Translations under genes and position numbers: made by a program
Shown: positions 35,386 to 42,844 of the stretch, in pieces
Layout: the number at the start of each line of letters is the position of its first letter
Numbering within the stretch: position 1 is the first letter of the stretch
Assembly: GCF_001642995.1 (NCBI RefSeq)
Contig: NZ_LOHS01000075.1
Span: 124,001-188,000, forward strand
DNA length: 64,000 bases
From: Streptomyces jeddahensis
Lineage (GTDB): Bacteria; Actinomycetota; Actinomycetes; Streptomycetales; Streptomycetaceae
Direction of reading: 5' to 3'
The notes under the pieces: model-generated
Databases searched by the model: none
What the model was told of the DNA's origin: nothing
Seen by the model: the letters and a program-made list of their open reading frames with translations, nothing else

Positions 35386-36390
35386 TCAGTACTTACGGGT
35401 GGGGAGCGCGTCCTTGGCCTGGTCCTGCATGAAGTCGCTCTCCTTGGTCTTGATCCAGCGCTCGACCTTCTCGCCGTCGTGGACCTTCTTCACGACCTCC
35501 ATCAGCTGGGGGCCGAGCAGCGGGTTGCACTCGACGATCGCGTTGATCTTGCCTTCGGACATGGCGATGAAGCCGTCCTTCACACCGTCGACCGTGACGA
35601 TGAGGATGTCCTTGCCGGGCTTCTTGCCGGCCGCCTCGATGGCCTGGATGGCGCCGAGGCCCATGTCGTCGTTGTGCGCGTAGAGGACGTTGATGTCCGG
35701 GTTGGACTGCAGGAAGGCAGCCATGACCTGCTTGCCGCCGGCCCGGGTGAAGTCACCGGTCTGGCTGGCGACGATCTCCCAGTCGTCCTTGTGCTCCGCG
35801 TCCATGACCTCTTTGAAGCCCTTGGCGCGCTCGATCGCGGGGGCGGCACCGGTGGTGCCCTCCAGCTGGGCGATCTTCACCTTGCCCTTGTGGCCGGCCT
35901 TCTCCAGGACCTTCTCCAGGATCTTGGCGGCGCGGCGGCCCTCGTCGGTGAAGTCGGAGCCGACCAGGGTGACGAACAGGGACTCGTCGCTCTCGACGGA
36001 CCGGTCGGTCAGGACGACTGGGATCTTCGCCGCCTTGGCCTCCTTGAGCACGGCGTCCCAGCCGGTGACGACCACCGGCGAGAAGGCGATGACGTCCACC
36101 TTCTGCGCGATGAAGCTGCGGATCGCGGAGATCTGGTTCTCCTGCTTCTGCTGAGCGTCGGAGAACTGCAGCTTGTAGCCCGCCTCCTTGGCGGCCGACT
36201 TCACCGACTCGGTGTTGGCGCTGCGCCAGCCGCTCTCCGAACCGACCTGGGAGAAGCCCAGGGTGATCGCCTTGTCCCCGCCGCCGCCGGACGAGCCCGA
36301 GGGGGAGTCGTCCTTCTTGGCGCAGGCGGTCAGCCCGCCCGCGGCCGCCACGCCTACTGCCGCCGCGATGAAGTTGCGCCTGTTGAGCAT
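35386..36390 (-). CDS. ytfQ: Furanose-sugar ABC importer binding lipoprotein (YtfQ-like)
   Basis: A 334-aa periplasmic-binding-fold protein. It has a Tat-like lipoprotein signal (NRRNFIAAAVGVAAAGGLTAC) with lipobox LTAC, so it is anchored at the outer face of the membrane. Sequence blocks follow E. coli YtfQ closely: LGFSQVGSESGWRSANTESV, QQKQENQISAIRSFIAQKVD, SPVVVTGWDAVLKEAK, QTGDFTRAGGKQVM, VLYAHNDDMGLGAIQAI and GKDILIVTVDG. YtfQ binds galactofuranose; a related Shewanella system takes up arabinose. L-arabinofuranose or galactofuranose is therefore the likely ligand here. ATG 36390 follows AAAGGAG. It is first gene of the importer operon. Confidence 0.88.
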   Translation of the reverse strand: MLNRRNFIAAAVGVAAAGGLTACAKKDDSPSGSSGGGGDKAITLGFSQVGSESGWRSANTESVKSAAKEAGYKLQFSDAQQKQENQISAIRSFIAQKVDVIAFSPVVVTGWDAVLKEAKAAKIPVVLTDRSVESDESLFVTLVGSDFTDEGRRAAKILEKVLEKAGHKGKVKIAQLEGTTGAAPAIERAKGFKEVMDAEHKDDWEIVASQTGDFTRAGGKQVMAAFLQSNPDINVLYAHNDDMGLGAIQAIEAAGKKPGKDILIVTVDGVKDGFIAMSEGKINAIVECNPLLGPQLMEVVKKVHDGEKVERWIKTKESDFMQDQAKDALPTRKY

Positions 36391-36546
36391 GTGCTTCTCC
36401 TTTGAGGAGCAGGTCCGGGACGGACCCGCTGGTGATTGTCGGGGAAAGAGTGGACGATGTTCAATTGGTCGGTCGGTGTTCGGTATGTCGGTCATGTGTG
36501 GTCGTTGGCGTACGGCCCGGTCGGGTCCGAGATGGGTGACGCCGGG

Positions 36547-37575
36547 TCAGGGCGAGCGGGGTGGAGAGGTGCTGGTCCGGACGATGAGGTGGGGCTCGAT
36601 GACGATCCGCGGAGGTGCGGCGGGTTCCCGGCCTTCGATCTGGTCCAGGAGCAGGGTGATGCTCCGTCGGCCCACGGCTGTGAAGTCCTGGCGGACCGTG
36701 GTGAGCGGTGGAGCGAAGAACTCCGCCTCCGGGACGTCGTCGAACCCGACGACCGCCACATCGTGGGGGGTTCGCAGTCCCGCTTCCCGCAGAGCCCGCA
36801 ACACCCCGAGAGCCATCTGGTCGTTGGCCACGAAGACCGCGGTCAGCTCCCGGCCCGCTCGTCCGACGAGCTCCTGGCCTGCACGGTAGCCCGACAGCGG
36901 ACTCCAGTCGCCGCTCAGTGGTTCGGGCGGCTCGATTCCTGCCCCTTCGAGTGCCGCGCGCCAGCCGTCGGCCCGGTCCTGTGCCTCCTGCCAGTCCTCT
37001 GGTCCGGCGACATGCCAGACCCTGCGGTGGCCCGCGTCCAGCAGATGGCCGGTGGCCAGCCGTGCGCCCAGGTGCTGGTCGACGCTGACACCGGGAACGC
37101 CCGCCCCGCTCCCGCTTCCCACGGTCACCACCGGGAAGGGTGTGCTCAGTTCGGTGAGCGCGGCGGCCGCGGACTGCTGCGGGGCGACCGTGAGCAATCC
37201 GTCCACACCGCCCTCGATCAAGCGGTCCAGGGCCTCGGACAGCGTCTTCACCGTCAGCTTGCGCAGGCTGACCGTGGAGACGAGGTAGCCCTCGGCGCGT
37301 GCTGCCTCCTCGAGCGCGAACAGTGTGCTGGCCGGGCCGTAGAGGGTGCTGTTGGAGGCGATGACCCCCAGGTTCCGTGTGCGCCGGGTGACGAGCGCCC
37401 GTGCTGAGGAGTTGCGGCGGTAGCCCAGTTCTCCGATCGCGTTCAGAACCTTGGCGCGTGTGTCGTCCCGTACGTTGGGGTGGTCCCCCAGCACGCGCGA
37501 AACGGTCTGGTGGGACACCCCGGCGCGCCGGGCGACGTCCGCCATGGTGGGCGGCCGAAGTGATGGTTGTGCCAT
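36547..37575 (-). CDS. LacI-family regulator of the furanose-sugar importer
   Basis: A 342-aa protein. The N-terminal HTH TMADVARRAGVSHQTVSRVL and hinge RRNSSARALVTRRT are typical of LacI, and the rest is a periplasmic-binding-like effector domain (NLGVIASNSTLYGP, VDGLLTVAPQQ, VFVANDQMALGVLRAL, VAVVGFDDVPEAEFFAPPLT). It should repress the adjacent operon until a sugar binds. ATG 37575 follows AAGGAGG with good spacing. It is upstream of, and on the same strand as, the importer genes with a 156-nt gap that probably contains the operon promoter. Two symmetric sites lie upstream of this gene (37647-37662 and 37813-37830). Confidence 0.88.
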   Translation of the reverse strand: MAQPSLRPPTMADVARRAGVSHQTVSRVLGDHPNVRDDTRAKVLNAIGELGYRRNSSARALVTRRTRNLGVIASNSTLYGPASTLFALEEAARAEGYLVSTVSLRKLTVKTLSEALDRLIEGGVDGLLTVAPQQSAAAALTELSTPFPVVTVGSGSGAGVPGVSVDQHLGARLATGHLLDAGHRRVWHVAGPEDWQEAQDRADGWRAALEGAGIEPPEPLSGDWSPLSGYRAGQELVGRAGRELTAVFVANDQMALGVLRALREAGLRTPHDVAVVGFDDVPEAEFFAPPLTTVRQDFTAVGRRSITLLLDQIEGREPAAPPRIVIEPHLIVRTSTSPPRSP

Positions 37576-37646
37576 GGCCGCACCTCCTTGGGCGGTCGTG
37601 ACTGTCAGTCAGGTACTGGTCTGTAAAAGGTGGGGTGGGTTCCGTC

Positions 37647-37662
37647 TCCGAGACGTCTCGGA
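37647..37662. promoter_or_regulatory. Perfect palindrome TCCGAGACGTCTCGGA
   Basis: 16-bp perfect palindrome 72 nt upstream of the LacI start codon, in its probable promoter region. Candidate autoregulatory operator or site for another dimeric regulator. Confidence 0.5.
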
Positions 37663-37812
37663 TCCGGGGCTGCCTGGGTGCCGGCGCGCCGGCCGGGAAG
37701 GGGCAGGTATCGGGTCGTAAAGCTCAACAGCACTGGTCAAGAAGGCGGCACAACACCCCGTCGTACCGCCACAGTTCCTCCTTGGATGGCGGACCGGGCG
37801 GATGCACGGGTC

Positions 37813-37830
37813 ATTGTGAGCGCTAACAAT
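37813..37830. promoter_or_regulatory. LacI/GalR-type operator ATTGTGAGCGCTAACAAT
   Basis: 18-bp near-perfect palindrome (one mismatched pair) with the central AGCGCT expected of LacI/GalR-family sites. It lies 238 nt upstream of the LacI gene on one side and about 150 nt before a plus-strand promoter on the other. Confidence 0.7.
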
Positions 37831-37960
37831 CCGCGGCAGTCAAGAAGTCGTGCATCAGTGCGGTGTCACGTTTGAGTAACGCGGGTGTGTGTGGGGTGGT
37901 CCGGCGTCGGGCGGCGCGCCGTCGGAGCTGGCGTCCCACTATCCAAGTGCCGAAAATGCG

Positions 37961-37990
37961 TTGACTTCTGTGCGGCGGGGCCCTTACCTT
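37961..37990 (+). promoter_or_regulatory. Plus-strand promoter for an orphan start
   Basis: -35 TTGACT (37961-37966), 18-bp spacer, -10 TACCTT (37985-37990), followed by a leader of roughly 85 nt to the strong ribosome site at 38071-38077. Confidence 0.5.
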
Positions 37991-38081
37991 CGGCGCCAGC
38001 CGGTTCGGTAATCCGGTCGACGTGCGATATTTCGACCAATCGTGGTCCAGGATCGGTTTTCCTGCCTCGGGAAGGAGCCAT

Positions 38082-38138
38082 ATGTCCCTCAATGCGCCCT
38101 CAATGCGTACGGCCCTCGCGCAGGGCGTCGGTGGCTGA
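38082..38138 (+). other. Orphan 18-codon ORF with strong ribosome site (possible gene remnant or leader peptide)
   Basis: GAAGGAG at 38071-38077 is well placed for ATG 38082. The frame reads MSLNAPSMRTALAQGVGG and stops. The end of the ORF is inside the left arm and loop of a strong terminator hairpin. The setting (LacI-type operator, promoter, leader, ribosome site, then terminator with no gene body) suggests a sugar-regulated gene whose body was deleted, or a small regulated RNA or peptide. Confidence 0.45.
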
Positions 38139-38159
38139 GACGCGCTGCGCGAGGGCCGT
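38109..38159 (+). terminator. Hairpin terminator
   Basis: 15-bp perfect arms ACGGCCCTCGCGCAG (38109-38123) and CTGCGCGAGGGCCGT (38145-38159) with a 21-nt loop. Confidence 0.85.
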
Positions 38160-38232
38160 GGGCGTGGCGGTCGCGACGGCCGCCGGCGCACTGATGGGGG
38201 GATCGCCGCGATGATTGCTCCCGTCCGGGCCG

Positions 38233-39016
38233 TCAGTCGAAGGTGACGACGACCTTTTCGGCCGCCCCCGGTGTCAGCGTCAGCTCGAAGGCCCGCTCGA
38301 CGTCGGAGAAGGGAACGCGGTGGCTGATCAGGCGCGCGAAGAGCTCCTGGTGCTCCGCGATCTCCTCGGTCACCTCGAAGATCTCCGTGGGGTAGCCCTG
38401 GGACGCGATGACGGTCATCTCGCTCCTGAAAATCGCGCCGAGATCGATGGGCTCGGGCTTCTTGTGGGCGGCCACGACGACGAGCTTGGCGCCCCACTTC
38501 GCCGACCGCAGCGCGGTGTTGGCGACGACGGCGACCCCCGGCCGCGTCGATGTAGATGTCGGTGTCCGGGCGGGGCTGCCCGAGTGCGTTGGCGCCCTGG
38601 CCGTGCAGCTCCGTCAGGCGCGCCGCCACGTCCTCGCGTGAGGAGTCGATGACGGCGTCGGCCCCGACCGCCAGCGCCGTCTCGAGGCGCTCCGGAATGA
38701 CGTCGGCCACGACCACGTGCTCGACCCCGCGCAGCTTCAGCCAGATCGTGGCCCCGAGCCCGATGGGCCCGGCCCCGAACACCACGACCCTGTCGGTCGT
38801 CCGGGCTTCGGAACGGTTGACGCAGTGCCGCGCGACCGCCATGGGCTCGTTGAGCGCGGCGACGTCGAAGGTCACCGAGTCGGGGATCACCGCCACGCTC
38901 TTCCCCACGACGGCGTCCTCGATGAGCAGGTACTCGCGCATGCTGCCCAGCGCACCGCCGCAGCCGATGATGCCCGAAGGCGCCCCCTGCGGATTGACGA
39001 CCTGACGGACCCGCTG
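38233..39016 (-). pseudogene. Zinc-dependent sugar-alcohol dehydrogenase relic (5' truncated, frameshifted)
   Basis: The minus strand encodes the C-terminal two thirds of an MDR dehydrogenase: VVNPQGAPSGIIGCGGALGS, LNEPMAVARHCVNRSEA, VVFGAGPIGLGATIWLKLRG (Rossmann loop) and ADVIPERLETALAVGADAVI in one frame. After DIYIDAAG the frame breaks at a run of five C (38535-38539), where four would restore it. The continuation FRSEMTVIASQGYPTEIFEV, PFSDVERAFELTLTPGAAEK and VVVTFD is in another frame. About 95 N-terminal residues with the catalytic Cys and His are missing. Homology begins exactly where the dgoD terminator palindrome ends, so the truncation joins that site. The frameshift alone could be a sequencing error; the missing 5' end is not. 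Confidence 0.8.
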
Positions 39017-39044
39017 ACCAGGGCCGTACGCGTACGGCCCTGGT
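39017..39044 (-). terminator. 28-bp perfect palindrome after dgoD
   Basis: ACCAGGGCCGTACG and CGTACGGCCCTGGT abut with no loop, 25 nt past the dgoD stop codon. Likely terminator; it also marks the truncation point of the dehydrogenase relic. Confidence 0.8.
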
Positions 39045-39068
39045 GCCGGCCGGCTGGCCGACGGGCTG

Positions 39069-40214
39069 CTACCAGGACGCCAGCGAGCCGTCCGCGTTGC
39101 GCCACACGGGGTTGCGCCACCGGTGCCCGCGTTCGGCGGCGGCACGGACCGCGTCCTCGTCGATGGTGATGCCGAGGCCCGGTGCGGTCGGGCGCTCGAT
39201 GTAACCGTCGCGGAACGCGAACGTCTCGGGGTCGACGAGGTAGTCAAGGAGGCCGCTGCTGTCGCCGTAGCCGATGCCGAGCGCCTGTTCCTGAATGAGG
39301 AAGTTGGGGGTGGCGAAGTCGAGCTGCAGACTCGCGGCCAGCGCGATGGGGCCGAGCGGGCAGTGCGGCGCCACCAGGACGTCGTACGCCTCCGCCATCG
39401 AGGCGATCCGCCGGGTCTCGGAGATGCCTCCGGCGTGGCTGATGTCGGGCTGGGCCACGGCGATTCCGTCCGACAGTACGGAGCGGAAGTCCCACCGGGA
39501 GTAGAGCCGCTCACCGGTGGCGATGGGGATCGAAGTGGAGCGCACGACGGCGCCGAGGTCCTGGGTGAACTCCGGCAGCACCGGCTCCTCCACGAACATC
39601 GGCAGCAGGGGCTCCAGGAACGGCAGTACGCGACGGGACATCGCGCCGCTGAAGCGGCCGTGGAAGTCGAGCGCCAGGTCGCGGTCCGGGCCGATGGCCT
39701 CGCGCACCGTGCGAACGGTGTCGACGATGGCGTTGATCGCACCGGCGGTGGCCAGCGGTTCCAGCTGGCCGCAGGGGTTGAGCTTGACCGCGGTCATGCC
39801 CTTGGCGACCTGTTCGGCCGCCGACTCGGCCAGCTTCTCGAGGGTCTCCCCGCCGACCCAGCCGTATACGCGTACCCGGTCGCGCACGTGGCCGCCGAGC
39901 AGTTGGTACACCGGAACGCCGTGGGTCTTGCCCGCGATGTCCCACAGGGCCTGGTCGATGCCGGCCAGGGCGCTGTTGAGGACGACGCCGCCCCGGTAGA
40001 AGCCGCTCTTGGCGAGCACCTGCCAGTGCTCCTCGATGCGGGCGGGGTCCTGCCCGACGAGGTAGTCGAACATCTCCTCGACGCAGCGGGCGACGGTGGC
40101 CGCCTTGCCTTCGACGATGGGCTCGCCCCAGCCGGAGATGCCCTCGTCGGTGTCGATGCGCAGGAAGACCCAGCGCGGTTCGACGAGGAAGAGTTCGTAT
40201 CCAGTGATCTTCAT
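39069..40214 (-). CDS. dgoD: D-galactonate dehydratase
   Basis: A 381-aa enolase-superfamily enzyme matching E. coli DgoD almost block for block: PRWVFLRIDTDEGISGWGEP, GFYRGGVVLNSALAGIDQAL, LALDFHGRFSGAMSRR, MFVEEPVLPE, PIATGERLYSRWDF, QPDISHAGGISETR and YDVLVAPHCPLGPIALAASL. Metal ligands Asp183, Glu209 and Glu235 and catalytic His185 and His284 are in the expected places. It removes water from D-galactonate to give 2-keto-3-deoxygalactonate in the cytoplasm. ATG 40214 follows GGAGGT. It is near the SDR and LacI genes and across the divergent region from the kinase and aldolase that complete the pathway. Confidence 0.92.
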   Translation of the reverse strand: MKITGYELFLVEPRWVFLRIDTDEGISGWGEPIVEGKAATVARCVEEMFDYLVGQDPARIEEHWQVLAKSGFYRGGVVLNSALAGIDQALWDIAGKTHGVPVYQLLGGHVRDRVRVYGWVGGETLEKLAESAAEQVAKGMTAVKLNPCGQLEPLATAGAINAIVDTVRTVREAIGPDRDLALDFHGRFSGAMSRRVLPFLEPLLPMFVEEPVLPEFTQDLGAVVRSTSIPIATGERLYSRWDFRSVLSDGIAVAQPDISHAGGISETRRIASMAEAYDVLVAPHCPLGPIALAASLQLDFATPNFLIQEQALGIGYGDSSGLLDYLVDPETFAFRDGYIERPTAPGLGITIDEDAVRAAAERGHRWRNPVWRNADGSLASW

Positions 40215-40418
40215 GGTGCGGACCTCCGGGTCCTGATGCACGGCTCGGGGGCCGATGGCTGCTGTTGTCGGATGGATGAGAGCGCTCCGGGGTGCCGGCG
40301 CAGAGTTGTTCGGCCCGTGTCGGGGTGGAGGTTGTTCGGGAGTGCGAGGGGTGTGCGGCTCGGGGCGGGGACGTCGAAGCTGTCCCGTAGGTCGGGAGTC
40401 GAGACTGCTCGGGAGGGT

Positions 40419-40472
40419 GGGAGCCGAGGCGGCTCGCGGTTCGGGAGGCAGGGAGCCGAGGTGGCTCGCGGT
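40419..40472. repeat. Two 22-bp direct repeats upstream of dgoD
   Basis: GGGAGCCGAGG-Y-GGCTCGCGGT at 40419-40440 and 40451-40472, one substitution apart, 32-bp period, each containing the inverted pair GAGCC/GGCTC. They lie in the 276-bp G-rich gap between dgoD and the SDR gene; the remainder of the gap has no ORF or clear promoter. Confidence 0.75.
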
Positions 40473-40490
40473 GTGGGGGAGTTGCGGCGG

Positions 40491-41255
40491 CTACTCGTGG
40501 GACGTGATGCTGCGGCCGCCGTCCACGAGCAGGTTCTGGCCGGTGATGAACGAGGCGTCGTCTGAGGCGAGGAAGGCCACGGCCGCCGCGATGTCCTCCG
40601 GCTCCCCGAGCCTGCCGACCGGCGTACGGGCGCTGATCCGGGCCTTGGCTTCCGGCGGCGTGTCCGCCCACAGGGCCGTGAGCACGGATCCCGGCAGGAC
40701 GGCGTTGAACCTGATCTCCCCGCCGTACTCGACGGCGAGCTGGCGCACCAGGGCGTCGATCCCGCCCTTGGCAGCCGCGTACGCCGGATACCCCTTGAAG
40801 CCGATGGCGGCGTGCACGGACGAGGTGATGACCACCGCGCCCCGGGCGGCTCTCAGCAGCGGCACCGTGGCCCGGACACCGAAGAAGACCGAGTCGAGGG
40901 AGAGCCGCAGCTGGTAGTGCCACGAGTCGTCGTCCAGCTCGTGCGCCGCTCCGGGGAAGTTCCGGCCGGCGTTGAGATGCGCCACGTCGAGGCGCCCGGT
41001 CCAGGACTCGGCCTCCGCGACGGCTGCGGCCCAGTCCGCCGGCGAGGTGGCGTCGAGCTGCAGGTCGCGGGCCTCTCCTCCCGCGGCGCGGATCTCCTCG
41101 GCCACGCGGTGCGCACCCTTGCCGTCGATGTCGGTGACGAGGACGGACGCGCCCTCGGCGGCGAGACGGTGGGCGGCGGCCTCTCCGATCCCGGAGGCGG
41201 CCGCGGAGAGCAGGGCCGTGCGGCCCGTGAAGCGCGCCAGTCCGGCGGCGGTCAT
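40491..41255 (-). CDS. Short-chain dehydrogenase, probable sugar (galactose) 1-dehydrogenase
   Basis: A 254-aa classical SDR. Cofactor loop SAAASGIGEAAAHRL (~14-28), Asp in VLVTDIDGKG (NAD preference), NAG motif in HLNAGRNFPG, catalytic Ser in VITSSVHAA, Tyr-x-x-x-Lys in YAAAKGGID, and C-terminal FITGQNLLVDGG. The family alone does not give the substrate. Placement in a cluster with galactonate dehydratase, lactonase, KDG kinase and KDPG aldolase suggests oxidation of D-galactose (or L-arabinose) to the lactone. ATG 41255 overlaps the LacI stop (ATGA) and has GGAGGG upstream, so it is coupled to its regulator. Confidence 0.8.
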   Translation of the reverse strand: MTAAGLARFTGRTALLSAAASGIGEAAAHRLAAEGASVLVTDIDGKGAHRVAEEIRAAGGEARDLQLDATSPADWAAAVAEAESWTGRLDVAHLNAGRNFPGAAHELDDDSWHYQLRLSLDSVFFGVRATVPLLRAARGAVVITSSVHAAIGFKGYPAYAAAKGGIDALVRQLAVEYGGEIRFNAVLPGSVLTALWADTPPEAKARISARTPVGRLGEPEDIAAAVAFLASDDASFITGQNLLVDGGRSITSHE

Positions 41256-42292
41256 GATGCTCCCTCCGGTCGTGCCGTGGAGCCGCGCAGCACCAGATGC
41301 GGCTCGGTGGGTACGACGACGTCTCCCATCGGCGCCCCCTCGATGGCGGCCACCAGGGCGTCCACTGCCGCGGTCCCCAGCTCGTACAGGGGCATCGCCA
41401 CGGTCGTCAGCGGTGGGACGAGGTGGCCGGCGATGGGCAGGTCGTCGTTGCCCACCACGGAGATGTCCTCGGGAATTCGCAGGCCGAGCTTGAGGATGGC
41501 CCCCATCGCGCCGATCGCCTGGGCGAGCGAGCTGGTGTAGATGGCGGTGACCGGCGGGCGGGAACCGTCCGCGGTGGCACGCAGCAGCTCCAGCGTCGCG
41601 GCGACGCCGCCGTCCTCGGTGAAGTCCCCGGACGCGACCGGCGCGGCGGCCAGCCCCAGCTTCTCGGCATGCTGCAGGAACGCCTGCTTCCGGTCCTCGC
41701 TGGGGGTTATGCCGGGCGGGCCCGCGATATGGCCGACGGCCTGGTGGCCGAGGCTGTGCAGATGGTCGAGGGCGGTGACGCTGGAACGGGCCACGTCCAT
41801 GGTGACGTTCCGGCCGGATCCCTCGACCGACCGGTTCAGGAAGACGTGCGGGACGGGGCTGCGGCTCAGGGCGTCGAGGAGGGGGTGACCCGGCCGTGCG
41901 GAGGCGATGAGCAGTCCGTCGACCCGGCCCTCCTGCACCAGGTCGTTGAAGGACTCGTCGGCCTCCTGCCCGTCGAAGTCCTCGGCGAGGAGGGAGAGAT
42001 AGCCCAGTTCGCGAGCCCGCTGGTAGGCACCGCGGGCGATCGTGACGTACGTGGGGTTGGCCAGGGCGGGGACCAGCAGCGCCAGGGCGTGTGTGCTCGC
42101 ACCCGCAAGCGCCCGAGCGCCGGAATGGGGGCGGTAACCCAGCGACTCGGCGGCCTCGTGGACGCGCTGCCGGGTCTCCGGCCGGACGGACAGGTCCTGC
42201 CGGCCGTTGAGCACCTTGGAGACCGTGGCCTTGGAGACCCCGGCCACCCGCGCGACGTCCACCAACCTTGCCCTGACGGGCTGTTCCGGCAT
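41252..42292 (-). CDS. LacI-family regulator of the galactose-oxidation cluster
   Basis: A 346-aa LacI protein. HTH LVDVARVAGVSKATVSKVLN with NGRQDLSVRPETRQRV, hinge YRPHSGARALAGAST, then the effector domain with VDGLLIASARPGHPL, DYTNPTY-like LANPTYVTIARG, ISVVGNDDLPIAGHLVPPLT and FLNRSVEGSG. It probably senses a sugar or pathway intermediate and represses its own operon with the SDR and the divergent transport operon. ATG 42292 follows GGGAAGG with 7-nt spacing; an alternative upstream ATG lacks this. A CGAAAG palindrome lies 38 nt upstream. Confidence 0.88.
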   Translation of the reverse strand: MPEQPVRARLVDVARVAGVSKATVSKVLNGRQDLSVRPETRQRVHEAAESLGYRPHSGARALAGASTHALALLVPALANPTYVTIARGAYQRARELGYLSLLAEDFDGQEADESFNDLVQEGRVDGLLIASARPGHPLLDALSRSPVPHVFLNRSVEGSGRNVTMDVARSSVTALDHLHSLGHQAVGHIAGPPGITPSEDRKQAFLQHAEKLGLAAAPVASGDFTEDGGVAATLELLRATADGSRPPVTAIYTSSLAQAIGAMGAILKLGLRIPEDISVVGNDDLPIAGHLVPPLTTVAMPLYELGTAAVDALVAAIEGAPMGDVVVPTEPHLVLRGSTARPEGAS

Positions 42293-42329
42293 TTCGCACC
42301 TTCCCTGTGGTGGCACTTCACGCGGCGAA

Positions 42330-42341
42330 ACTTTCGAAAGT
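42330..42341. promoter_or_regulatory. Palindrome ACTTTCGAAAGT, candidate LacI operator
   Basis: Perfect 12-bp palindrome between the LacI start (42292, minus) and the plus-strand promoter at 42365, so one repressor dimer could control both directions. It is related in pattern to the site at 24193. Confidence 0.6.
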
Positions 42342-42364
42342 CCGAGTTGCCGCGTACTGACCTC

Positions 42365-42394
42365 TTGACACCTTCTGGCGTCGCAACCTAACTT
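42365..42394 (+). promoter_or_regulatory. Promoter reading toward the CUT1 importer operon
   Basis: -35 TTGACA (42365-42370), 18-bp spacer, -10 TAACTT (42389-42394). A leader hairpin follows, TCTGCGGA (42434-42441)/TCCGCAGA (42448-42455). This promoter seems to belong to the relic gene at 42525 and may now drive the importer operon. Confidence 0.6.
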
Positions 42395-42524
42395 CCACCG
42401 CAGCTTCAGTCAACCGGTTTCCTTGAACGGGCATCTGCGGATATACCTCCGCAGACCCCTTAAGTCGGTTGGTCAACAACAGGCATGACAGGTCGGCGGA
42501 AGCCGATGATGGGTGAGGTGTGCA

Positions 42525-42844
42525 ATGAAGCGCTCCGGAATACTCCCGGCGGTCGGCACCGCCGTTGCGCGATGTCGACATCGCTGGTCGCGGACGCGGA
42601 ACGATCGTCGGATCCGGCGTCCGCGGACAGGGCCCACCGGCACCTGTGCCTGACCTCGCCCGCTCCCCGGAGTCGGCTGTGATCCGAGCCGCTCCCTGAC
42701 GCGATCCGACAGCCGGGGCCACGCCGGCGCGACGGGTGGACCGGGCGAGGACGCCGTGACGACCACGGCGACACCAGCTTCATGAAGACGGTGCAGTACG
42801 CGGCCACCTACAACCTCGGCCACGACGTGCCGTTCACCGAGTGA
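42525..42844 (+). pseudogene. Relic of a secreted alginate-lyase-family gene
   Basis: ATG 42525, after GAGGTG, opens a signal-peptide-like start MKRSGILPAVGTAVA, then degenerates. Near the 3' end another stretch reads FMKTVQYAATYNLGHDVPFT followed by Glu and a stop (42842-42844). That matches the C-terminal motif of the two lyases at 0-4 kb (FKAAQYVAKYNLGMDVPYT and the YNLGGDVPFT form). About 300 codons between the ends are missing. The perfect palindrome CGATGTCGACATCG sits inside at 42570-42583. The gene is dead but keeps its promoter, leader and ribosome site. Confidence 0.65.

Noticed and set aside
36391..36546. Operator for the importer operon in the GTCGGTCGGT-rich stretch
   Set aside because: Short GTCGGT repeats and a CAATTG are visible, but no symmetric LacI-type site or paired promoter hexamers that I could defend.
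37823..39742. A 639-aa minus-strand open frame
   Set aside because: Only its middle (MDR dehydrogenase residues) is real protein. The upstream part is a shadow of dgoD in another frame and the downstream part follows a frameshift, so it is annotated as a relic from 38233 to 39016.
40255..40923. Plus-strand frames antisense to the SDR gene
   Set aside because: Shadow frames; the SDR has complete cofactor and catalytic motifs on the minus strand.
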